DNA of 64,000 nucleotides from Legionellaceae bacterium (GTDB lineage Bacteria; Pseudomonadota; Gammaproteobacteria; Legionellales; Legionellaceae). Made by a program: the position numbers and the translations under genes. The notes below the pieces were generated by a model. That model was not told where the DNA came from and made no database searches. It worked only from the letters and a program-made list of their open reading frames with translations. The stretch covers positions 1-64,000 of the forward strand of contig JAGOTG010000009.1 of assembly GCA_018061965.1 (NCBI GenBank), written 5' to 3'. Each line of letters starts with the position of its first letter. Positions within the stretch are counted from its first letter, which is position 1. Below are positions 26,873 to 34,237 of this stretch, in pieces.

Positions 26873-27148
26873 TAAACTACCTTGTAACACATTCTACATT
26901 AAGAAAACGCAATATTAGAAGAAACTACCTAAATCAAAAGGGCAGGGCTGCCTATAATTGAACCCAGCAGTTGCAGTTTTTGAACCCTGGGATTCAGGTG
27001 GGAAGCGGCTGTGTCGGATCAGGCTTGCCAATAAAACTTGGCCTTGCACAACACTGACAACAAACTACAACCCTATATATGCTTATTGGTTCAAAAAACA
27101 TACTGCTGGGCGCCGAAGATTATAACATTTTAAAATCTTTCAATGCCA

Positions 27149-27691
27149 TTAATTTTGTTTCTCTACCAGTTCTTTCAAACCGGCTAATCCGCTATCAAGA
27201 TCTTTCCTAAGCATGGGTTTAATTAGGATGCTCATCCAGCGTTTAATCCAGCTCTTGTCCGAATTACCTCGATCTGTCCAGGTAAGCCTGGTTTCATCAC
27301 CTTCAGGTGAAAATGCAATATTACCATGGAGGGTTGATTGCATTCGGCCCATGTCGATGAACAAATCATAAGAAACACCGGATTGTTGGCTCGCTGCGGT
27401 AAATTTCATCCATCCATTGCCCATTTTTTCGCTAGTCCAGCTTTGTTTCGCTCCGACCACCGTCTCAGAGTCTTCATAACTATATTTTAACGTTGCATCT
27501 TTGGAAGCATTCCATGGGGACCAGTTTTCCCATTCCTTGAAATTGCTAACAAAAGGATAAATACGCTCGGCATTGGCATGAATAGTGTTGGAACGTGAAA
27601 TTTCCCATTCGTCTGGTATCAGAAATCCGCCAATTACAAAAATAGCCAATAAAATAAGCAAAGTACCGAATAAATATTTTAGGATACACAT
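27149..27691 (-). CDS. SRPBCC (polyketide cyclase/START-like) family protein with membrane anchor
   Basis: A 180-aa protein: one N-terminal membrane segment (LKYLFGTLLILLAIFVIGGF), then a START-like ligand-binding fold, with ISRSNTIHANAERIYPFVSN and EWENWSPWNASKDATLKYSY, the typical SRPBCC opening, and ETRLTWTDRGNSDKSW later. Members bind hydrophobic ligands; function is mostly unknown. ATG 27691 is preferred over an upstream start because the membrane segment then sits at the N-terminus and GTGAG precedes it. It is next to CsbD, BON and PRC-barrel stress genes on the same strand. Confidence 0.88.
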   Translation of the reverse strand: MCILKYLFGTLLILLAIFVIGGFLIPDEWEISRSNTIHANAERIYPFVSNFKEWENWSPWNASKDATLKYSYEDSETVVGAKQSWTSEKMGNGWMKFTAASQQSGVSYDLFIDMGRMQSTLHGNIAFSPEGDETRLTWTDRGNSDKSWIKRWMSILIKPMLRKDLDSGLAGLKELVEKQN

Positions 27692-27845
27692 GTAAGATCT
27701 CACTAGAAAGACGAATTCTGATACATTAGCATTAAATGCATCTAAAAACATCTCTGAAAAACTGTCGAACATGCTCTCTGGATGGGGGGGCTATAGTCAA
27801 ACTTGACCTGCCAAAACTGGCGACGGTCAGATCAAGTCTGGTTTA

Positions 27846-28043
27846 TTAATGTTTGCTTTTAAAGTCGTTTACAGCCTTTTCAGCTTGATCTTTAGTATAC
27901 CCATAATGCTTTTGTAAGGTACCAAAAATCTCTTGGTGATTGCCTTCGATGACCTTAAAGTCATCATCAGTCAATTTGCCCCATAATTGTTTCATTTTTC
28001 CTTTGGTTTCTTCCCACTTACCCTCAAAAATATCTTTATTCAT
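27846..28043 (-). CDS. CsbD family stress protein
   Basis: A 65-aa protein beginning MNKDIFEGKWEETKGKMKQL and ending in KAVNDFKSKH, the CsbD/YjbJ pattern. These very abundant small proteins are induced by general stress; their biochemical role is unknown. It is 16 bases downstream of the BON-domain gene and probably cotranscribed. Confidence 0.95.
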   Translation of the reverse strand: MNKDIFEGKWEETKGKMKQLWGKLTDDDFKVIEGNHQEIFGTLQKHYGYTKDQAEKAVNDFKSKH

Positions 28044-28059
28044 GATATAGGTACCCCGT

Positions 28060-28608
28060 TTATTTTACATTAATGGTCGAATTGACTGATTTTACACCAT
28101 CTATCCCTGTGACTAATTTAACTATATTTTCACTTTGCTCTTTGGTATCCACTGTGCCGGATAAGTAGACCACACCGTCTTTGGTCTCAATGCTAACCGG
28201 CCAGTAGTCGACATCTTTTTTGCCAAATAAGCTTTCTTTCATGATGGTGCCTTTGGCTTTTGCTGTGATATAAGTGTCTGCCAAAGGTGCTTTACTCTCT
28301 GAAACCAATAGTTTGTCAGCATTGACAGTGGTTACGCCATCAACTGATTGAGCCAATGAAATGGCTTTTTCATATTGCATATCAGTCTCTACTGTCCCCA
28401 TCAAAGCAACGTCATGATTGCTTGTGACTACCGATATGGATAGTGATTTGATTACTGGCGATAGAACATAGAGTGCTTTGATTTTTGTAGTGATCGCAGT
28501 GTCCGTAAGTCCGTGTTGAATCGCTGTTGTAGAAGTGGCTGCATTAACCAGCAAAGGGCTGATTGTTGTAAAAGCTAACACACCGTATAATACCGTTTTA
28601 TTTAGCAT
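28060..28608 (-). CDS. Exported two-BON-domain protein (OsmY-like)
   Basis: A 182-aa protein with a signal peptide (about 1-23, ending VNA). Two BON domains follow: residues about 35-103 (TDTAITTKIKALYVLSPVIK...DVALMGTVETD) and 110-182 (ADTYITAKAKGTIMKESLFG...DGVVYLSGTVDTKEQSENIV). OsmY-like proteins protect the periplasm or outer membrane under osmotic shock, probably by binding lipid. It sits in a row with PRC-barrel and CsbD genes, suggesting an envelope-stress operon. Confidence 0.93.
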   Translation of the reverse strand: MLNKTVLYGVLAFTTISPLLVNAATSTTAIQHGLTDTAITTKIKALYVLSPVIKSLSISVVTSNHDVALMGTVETDMQYEKAISLAQSVDGVTTVNADKLLVSESKAPLADTYITAKAKGTIMKESLFGKKDVDYWPVSIETKDGVVYLSGTVDTKEQSENIVKLVTGIDGVKSVNSTINVK

Positions 28609-28632
28609 TGTATGCTCCTTAGTAAGGATAAA

Positions 28633-28968
28633 TTATAAATAATATTTATTGATTGATGTAACGAACGCTTGCTCTGAAAAGTTTGGCCAATTATCTTTAT
28701 CAAATCCTGGAGAGTTTTTCAGACGTTCTTTATCAAGCTTAATGATATAATTTCCATCTTTTTGATCATAAGTGAACAAATTCCACGGCATAGCAAAGAA
28801 CTTGTTTCCAAAGCCAAAAAGCCCACCAAAATCCAACACCAAATAACTTATTTTTCCTTGGGATTTATCAATAACCACATCATTAATCTCTCCAAGGTTT
28901 TCGCCAGCCATATTCTTGACTTTAGTCCCTGTAATCTCGCTGGCTTTAACTATATGTATATGATCCAT
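28633..28968 (-). CDS. PRC-barrel domain protein
   Basis: A 111-aa protein with VKASEITGTKVKNMAGENLG followed by EINDVVIDKSQGKISYLVLDFGG, the standard PRC-barrel opening, and FAMPWNLFTY. PRC-barrel proteins occur in photosynthesis, RNA maturation and, as here, next to BON/CsbD stress genes with unknown role. First gene of the likely operon, with AAGGATATTCC just before the ATG; 24 bases to the BON gene. Confidence 0.93.
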   Translation of the reverse strand: MDHIHIVKASEITGTKVKNMAGENLGEINDVVIDKSQGKISYLVLDFGGLFGFGNKFFAMPWNLFTYDQKDGNYIIKLDKERLKNSPGFDKDNWPNFSEQAFVTSINKYYL

Positions 28969-29380
28969 CGGAATATCCTTGATTATTTTGAATATCTATT
29001 CCACACCATAATTAAACAATTATGGGTGGTGCTTGATAGGCCTACATCTGCGCCTTGTCTATTCAGGATAGACTATAAAAAAATAGATGCTCATTGGTGA
29101 TTTCCTTTGTTCTTTACGGAAAACCTTAGGATGCTATGTGAAATGACACAAAATAGTGGCTATTAATCAATCAGAAGGGGAGGGGCATTGTTAGCTCATT
29201 TGATTAAAAACTCATTGCAGAATTTAATGAGAGGAGCTTACTAATGATGTTATATTTACGACTCAAGATTAAATACAATCTGTTGTGGGTGCGATAGCCC
29301 ATAAGCTTGAAAAATATTTAAAACGGGCGGGTTAAGTCAGAACGCTCACTTTTGTGGGTTCTTGCACAGGACGACCCAAT
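28969..29380. other. Intergenic region between the PRC-barrel and cold-shock genes
   Basis: About 410 bases holding the divergent-free promoter region of the PRC-barrel gene (minus strand) and the 3' flank of the cold-shock gene. The only coding signal is a 17-codon frame at 29244 after a strong GAGGAG. Otherwise no gene, RNA or repeat is apparent. Confidence 0.5.
29244..29297 (+). CDS. Possible 17-residue small protein
   Basis: An ATG-ATG start with GAGGAG at 29231-29236, 7 bases upstream, opens a 17-codon frame encoding MMLYLRLKIKYNLLWVR, a short basic amphipathic or membrane-associated peptide. The strong ribosome site is the only support; it may be chance. Confidence 0.25.
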   Translation: MMLYLRLKIKYNLLWVR

Positions 29381-29590
29381 TCAGCCCTGAATAATCTTAA
29401 CATGGGTCGCATAGGGGCCTCGATCACCCGTATTACATTCATAGCTGATTCGTTGTCCTATTTGTAATTCTTTATATCCTGCCATTTCAACTTCAGAAAA
29501 ATGCACAAAAATTTCAGCTTCGTCGTTGTCTGCGGTAATGAATCCATAGCCCTTGATCTTATTAAAGCGATTCACGGTTCCAGTTGGCAT
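29381..29590 (-). CDS. Cold-shock domain protein (CspA family)
   Basis: A 69-aa single cold-shock domain. RNA-binding motifs RNP1 KGYGFI (13-18) and RNP2 IFVHF (27-31) are intact, with the usual GTVNRFN start and VKII end. Binds single-stranded nucleic acid and melts RNA structure. About 290 bases precede the next gene, which would allow the long regulated leader usual for csp genes; a 62-codon frame inside it is taken as leader, not gene. Confidence 0.95.
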   Translation of the reverse strand: MPTGTVNRFNKIKGYGFITADNDEAEIFVHFSEVEMAGYKELQIGQRISYECNTGDRGPYATHVKIIQG

Positions 29591-29884
29591 CGGCGTATTC
29601 CTAATTTCAGATATGAGGGTCAGTTAATAAATCAACGCATGTTGCGCTGAATTCAAAGAGAGGATATTTGGTTTTACCCAATTTAGCCAGCGTAATCTGA
29701 AAATGGTTGAGAGACTGTTTAGTCTGGAGAGCTTGAAAAGCTGACCAGATGGCATCAACTCTGGTTCCGGTCTAGAACTCTCATGTTCTTTGAATGATTG
29801 TTGTTTATTCAAAAGAATACATCACACTAGCGTTTAGGGATGATATCATAGCTGTATTTTACATGCATGTCGTGAGAAACCCCA

Positions 29885-31972
29885 ATGCAAACACTAACAG
29901 AAAAAATGCTTTTCGAAGCATGTGAAAATCATGATTTAAGTATTGTCCAAACAGCTATTGAATCAGGACGCTTTGATATCAATATTCGTGACTCCCTTGG
30001 CCGTTCTTTGTTATTAGTAGCATTATCCACAGATATATCAGATCACGATGCACAAGAAAATCTACCTATTTATTTGTTGGATCAAAGCATCAATTGTGAT
30101 GGCGCATCGGATATAGATGACCGCTTATGTGAAGGAAGTGCGCTCCATTTGGCGTTGTTGAATAATTATCATCAAGTGTTTTTGCGATTACTGAGCCAAC
30201 CTACGCTAGATAAAAATGCAATTGCGGAGGATACTATCTCTAGTGACGGGTGCTTTGTGGTCAGGATTCCGGTTAAAATTGCGAGGCATGGAGAGAAATA
30301 TCACGTTCGAAGCTTTTCTCAAGGGTATTTCTTAGAGCGCGCTACGATTTTGCATTATGCGTGTTTATTAGGTTACGAGACGTTAGTGGAAGCTATCTTT
30401 GCTTCTGGCGCAAACAGAATGCCGCATGCCAATTTAGTACTAAATAAAAACTTAATTGGTGAAACCATGATTATTCAAGAGCGAGATAATCCAGAAATAG
30501 ACTTAAATCCTGACAGCGCAGAAGGGTATGAGCATTTGGGCAGCGGATGGGCTACTAGAGACGCTTGGCCTGTAACACGGACGAGACGAGTAACGCCTCT
30601 TCATCTTGCGGCACGAATGGGACATCTTCATATTATTAAAATTTTCCAACGACACGGTATACCTTTAGATGTTTTAGAAGGTGAAAAATACAATATTTTA
30701 GAGTATGCGAAATTGGGTCTTGATGAGTTTAAGGATAATTATGAATTTCATTTAAGAGGGGAGTTTAGCTCCGAAGCCGTGAATGAACACTCTGAATTGT
30801 CAGAAATATTGGCACAAAAAAAGCTTAGTGATATTGACAGCAATATCTACTATTTAATGAGTAACCAGGGACATCCCGAGGTTAGACTTTCTCAATATCA
30901 TGCGCTTATAAATTATCTCGCTCCATTATTCGAAATGGATCAAAGCCTAACTGCGGTTACTAGTGCGTTAGGTACGATGCATATGAGCCAATCTGCTTGT
31001 ACACCTGATCAAAATGAATTAGATCACATGCTTGCGGTTGAAAATAGATATTTTGATTTTTCACGCTCTAAATCTACGCAGACATCGCAGCTTAAAACTA
31101 CATTTGTCAATAATCGATATGGCACCTTTAAGCGAACAGTGCCAATCGAAAAAATTCCCACACGCCGTCTTATCACAGCCGATAGTGCGTCGGTTCGTGA
31201 ATCAATACGTAAATCTGGTGGAGAGCAAAACCTGACCTCAGAGCAAGAAATATTAGCTCATTTAAAATGGCCGCATACTGTGAATTCATACGGAACTAAC
31301 TATCCATGGCAAAATTTATCCTGTAATGGGGTTGCAATAAACTATATCCATAAACCCGTTCCTGGACACTTGGGGGGATTTTTTATGCCCATTAAACCCA
31401 AAGAAAGTGATTATGCTGCAATTATTCAAATCGTATCTATTTTAACCCAAAACAACCCTCATCTTGAGCATCTGTTGGCACGTTGTATGATAATATTCAG
31501 TAGTACTGGGCAGCCAATGCCAAGAAGCGCACTCAGAAGATTAGGTCTCCATTTAGACGATACCCACTATGAGTTATTGTTAAAAATTTGTTATTTGACC
31601 TCAGTTAAAGAGATCACACGACGAATGTACACGGGATTACGTAGTGATGGCTCAGAAGTGCAAAAGCTACCGTTTGCTACGATTCATGCAAGAGCATTGA
31701 TACTCATTCGAGATGGGCATCTTCGAATGACTCAAGTTTTTTCTCAAGATGCTGATTATGGAATAGCCAGTGGATATAATATTACTAGCAGTAACCTTAG
31801 AAAAACTTTACAAAAAGCCCGTAATATTAATAGGCTGTATCATGAGAAAGTAGAAAAAATTTCAGAGCACTCCTGGCCGAAACAAAATCGAAGAGTATTA
31901 CAAGAGGTTTACGGCGGGGAGTATGACTCAGATGGCGATGGCTATGAGGCATTAAACAGCATGCGTCGCTAG
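29885..31972 (+). CDS. Large ankyrin-repeat protein with an unknown C-terminal half, candidate effector
   Basis: A 695-aa protein. The first 280 residues carry ankyrin repeats: LFEACENHDLSIVQTAIESG, GRSLLLVALS, GSALHLALLNNYHQVFLRLL, TILHYACLLGYETLVEAIF and VTPLHLAARMGHLHIIKIFQ, with a non-repeat insert at about 105-150 and 175-235. Residues 300-695 are not recognised; they include LAHLKWPHTVNSYGTNYPW and KLPFATIHARALILIRDGHL and end in an acidic tail. No export signal or membrane segment. Candidate host-directed protein, by analogy with ankyrin effectors of Legionella and Coxiella. Confidence 0.85.
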   Translation: MQTLTEKMLFEACENHDLSIVQTAIESGRFDINIRDSLGRSLLLVALSTDISDHDAQENLPIYLLDQSINCDGASDIDDRLCEGSALHLALLNNYHQVFLRLLSQPTLDKNAIAEDTISSDGCFVVRIPVKIARHGEKYHVRSFSQGYFLERATILHYACLLGYETLVEAIFASGANRMPHANLVLNKNLIGETMIIQERDNPEIDLNPDSAEGYEHLGSGWATRDAWPVTRTRRVTPLHLAARMGHLHIIKIFQRHGIPLDVLEGEKYNILEYAKLGLDEFKDNYEFHLRGEFSSEAVNEHSELSEILAQKKLSDIDSNIYYLMSNQGHPEVRLSQYHALINYLAPLFEMDQSLTAVTSALGTMHMSQSACTPDQNELDHMLAVENRYFDFSRSKSTQTSQLKTTFVNNRYGTFKRTVPIEKIPTRRLITADSASVRESIRKSGGEQNLTSEQEILAHLKWPHTVNSYGTNYPWQNLSCNGVAINYIHKPVPGHLGGFFMPIKPKESDYAAIIQIVSILTQNNPHLEHLLARCMIIFSSTGQPMPRSALRRLGLHLDDTHYELLLKICYLTSVKEITRRMYTGLRSDGSEVQKLPFATIHARALILIRDGHLRMTQVFSQDADYGIASGYNITSSNLRKTLQKARNINRLYHEKVEKISEHSWPKQNRRVLQEVYGGEYDSDGDGYEALNSMRR

Positions 31973-32007
31973 CCATAGGGTTCTTAATTAAGCGGCTTTT
32001 GGAGTAT

Positions 32008-32256
32008 TAATGGATTAAATTGGGTACGAGAATTTTAATCGACTGACCGACCAGACTGTCCTGGAAAATGCCTATTACAGAGCATCTCAGCGGTCAAATT
32101 CATTTGACTGCTTGCATAACCTGCGCCTTTTCTTTTATTGAGGCGTTACTAACGTTTCTGCAGTGCTCATTTACACAGGTAAACTCCGCTCCTCGAAATG
32201 TTTGTGCCTTGCACTAAATCAAAATTCACAGGTTATGCAAGAAGTCTAATCCATTA
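32008..32256. repeat. MITE-like element with nested inverted repeats
   Basis: Outer arms TAATGGATTA (32008-32017) and TAATCCATTA (32247-32256) and inner arms TTGCATAACCTG (32112-32123) and CAGGTTATGCAA (32229-32240) are perfect reverse complements. There is also GTCAAA/TTTGAC near 32096-32111. No coding sequence lies inside. It sits in the 307-base gap between convergent genes (31972 and 32280). Size and symmetry suit a non-autonomous mobile repeat; I believe similar sequences occur in Legionella, but this was not checked. Confidence 0.65.
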
Positions 32257-32279
32257 CCCTAAGAGGGTATCCGTGTGCT

Positions 32280-33815
32280 TCATACTGGACCAAAAAAACA
32301 ACCTTCAGTTGTTTCATCTGGTTCATTACTTTCAGAAGACGGTTTTCTTGGGGTTAATCTAGATGTTTGTGTAGCTTCAGTGTAGGGAGGGGTGTTTACC
32401 CCTTTGAATAAAGTTATAGGTTCGTATGTATTATCCACCCCTAAAGCGGTATAGTAGCTTCTTCCAGTAAAATGCTCAATATCCTTTTTCTTTAGGTCTA
32501 TGTCTAACGGTCTATCTTGAAGGAAGGTTGAATTAGATAGCGTTTTTTTTCTTAGGGCTTCAAGGGTCAATCCACGAACTTTTAGCATGAACTGCTCAAC
32601 TGAGTGCTGTAATTGCTGCAGGGCACATAATTTATTCTGCAACAGGTCTAACAATTGTTGAGTATCTTCAATGATGTTATCCGTTATTGTTGCTATGTTG
32701 GGACTAAAATCAACCTCAGATACAGAAGATTGGAAGGCGTTCAGTTCGGCCAGTGTTTTGGCGGTTGCTTCAGTCATTTGTGCAGAAGCCTCCTGATATA
32801 AAACAAAATAATCTTGCTTTTCTTGTATGACTTTTCCTATCATTTCACTAATCTCATCGTAGTTGAACTTAACAAAAAACACTGCATCAGACACAACCCT
32901 AAAGCCTTCTGCTGCAAGTTGTGCCTTGATATCATCTCTGAGCAATGGGGGGATTAAAAATGAAAAAACCAAAGACATAATGGTGGATTTTTTTTCAGAG
33001 AGTGATTCGTTAGTCAATTCCATAAAATACACAGACTTTTGGTCGAGATTTAATTTCAACTCATTGATTTTTCCAAAATAGTCGGATCCTTGAGCGAATG
33101 GAGTAAGCCGTTCGATGTTGTCCTGAATTGCTGTTAAAGCGGAGTTAATGGGCAAGAAACCGTCCAAATCATCTTCATCATCTTCAGACGCATAGGTTTG
33201 AAATACTCTATGATACTTTAATAAGGCATCGATTAACCCCGAATCAATTCGATGGATTTCTGTATAAAAATCTTGATGACTTTTATTTAAAAAACTATCA
33301 ACTATGAAGGGAAACGATACATTTCTCTGCACTTGCGCAAATACGGTTTTGGCGAAATCAAGGATTGTATCGTTAGCAGAAACCAGGATTCTCTTAATTA
33401 TGACGCAATTCGGAAAACATCTTTTAATATATCGCGAAAACTCATTTTTATCGAGGAAGAGGGCGGGGAAAATATCTTTACCAGGATTAGTTAAGTTCAC
33501 ATCACCAAAATATACAAATTCCAATATAGTGCTAGGATCTTTGCAATATTGCGAGATGGCTTTTGTCAAATACTCATCGATAATCTCTTGTGGAGGGACA
33601 TTGCACGGTTTGTTGTTTTCCAGGACCCGAATATCTGTGCTTGTAATGTCTTGTATAGACGCAGATAATATTTTAAGCTTGACTGCACTGGCTGGAGTAT
33701 CATGACACACAGCAAAAACAAATCTATCGCTAGTTTCACAAGCACAAACCGAGAAATTTACCAATTTTTGAACTTTTTCATGCATGTAAAAACCAAGTAA
33801 TGAACAAGTTGTCAT
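32280..33815 (-). CDS. Large orphan protein with coiled-coil centre, candidate effector
   Basis: A 511-aa protein that I do not recognise. Residues 1-200 look globular alpha/beta (FSVCACETSDRFVFAVCH, STILEFVYFGDVNL, CVIIKRILVSANDTIL). Residues about 200-430 are mainly helical with an acidic loop EDDEDDLDG and a long Gln/Leu/Thr-rich stretch of likely coiled coil. The tail is rich in Thr, Pro, Ser and Glu and ends with GCFFGPV. No signal peptide. The start at 33815 lacks a strong ribosome site; an ATG 10 codons later is possible. Confidence 0.65.
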   Translation of the reverse strand: MTTCSLLGFYMHEKVQKLVNFSVCACETSDRFVFAVCHDTPASAVKLKILSASIQDITSTDIRVLENNKPCNVPPQEIIDEYLTKAISQYCKDPSTILEFVYFGDVNLTNPGKDIFPALFLDKNEFSRYIKRCFPNCVIIKRILVSANDTILDFAKTVFAQVQRNVSFPFIVDSFLNKSHQDFYTEIHRIDSGLIDALLKYHRVFQTYASEDDEDDLDGFLPINSALTAIQDNIERLTPFAQGSDYFGKINELKLNLDQKSVYFMELTNESLSEKKSTIMSLVFSFLIPPLLRDDIKAQLAAEGFRVVSDAVFFVKFNYDEISEMIGKVIQEKQDYFVLYQEASAQMTEATAKTLAELNAFQSSVSEVDFSPNIATITDNIIEDTQQLLDLLQNKLCALQQLQHSVEQFMLKVRGLTLEALRKKTLSNSTFLQDRPLDIDLKKKDIEHFTGRSYYTALGVDNTYEPITLFKGVNTPPYTEATQTSRLTPRKPSSESNEPDETTEGCFFGPV

Positions 33816-33852
33816 ATTATGGCACGATAATGGGTTGGTTGTAAATCACCCC

Positions 33853-34133
33853 GTCATCCTGAGCCTGCGAGATCGTCACAAAATTTCTCCGTAAAATTAG
33901 TTGGCTATTAATCAAGCTGAGGTTGTGAGAGACCAGCGATCTTTGCTGCTACAAAATATTCTGACGCAGTGTACCCTGTTAGTCAGCATTACAACCCCTA
34001 TCAGCGGACCATTGTCGTTTTAGGACTCTGATCGTTATGCGCGGCAGAACAACGAGTACGGTCAGATCAAACAAGCAACGATCAAATTAATCTATGGAGA
34101 ATTTTTGTGACGATCCCTACGGTTCAGGATGAC
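33853..34133. mobile_element. MITE-like element with about 47-bp terminal inverted repeats
   Basis: The left arm 33853-33900 and right arm 34087-34133 are imperfect reverse complements over about 47 bases: both contain GTCATCCTGA, GATCGTCACAAAA and GGAGAA-type blocks. The 186 bases between hold no convincing gene. The tip GGATGACGTGCTGG recurs in the hairpin at 36287-36337. Fills most of the 420-base gap between the orphan gene and the M13 peptidase. Confidence 0.7.
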
Positions 34134-34237
34134 GTGCTGGCGAAAAAACTCAAAGTTAATTCACTGCATATTTGCGAAGCTGGGAATATGATACTAAGCT
34201 AAATTTTATAGGGTATATAAATATCTGTGAGGGAAAG

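Noticed and set aside
28762-29100. A 112-codon plus-strand frame across the PRC-barrel gene
   Set aside because: Antisense to a clear PRC-barrel gene and without a ribosome site.
29624-29812. A 62-codon minus-strand frame upstream of the cold-shock gene
   Set aside because: No ribosome site or recognisable product; the position fits the long leader usual for csp mRNAs.
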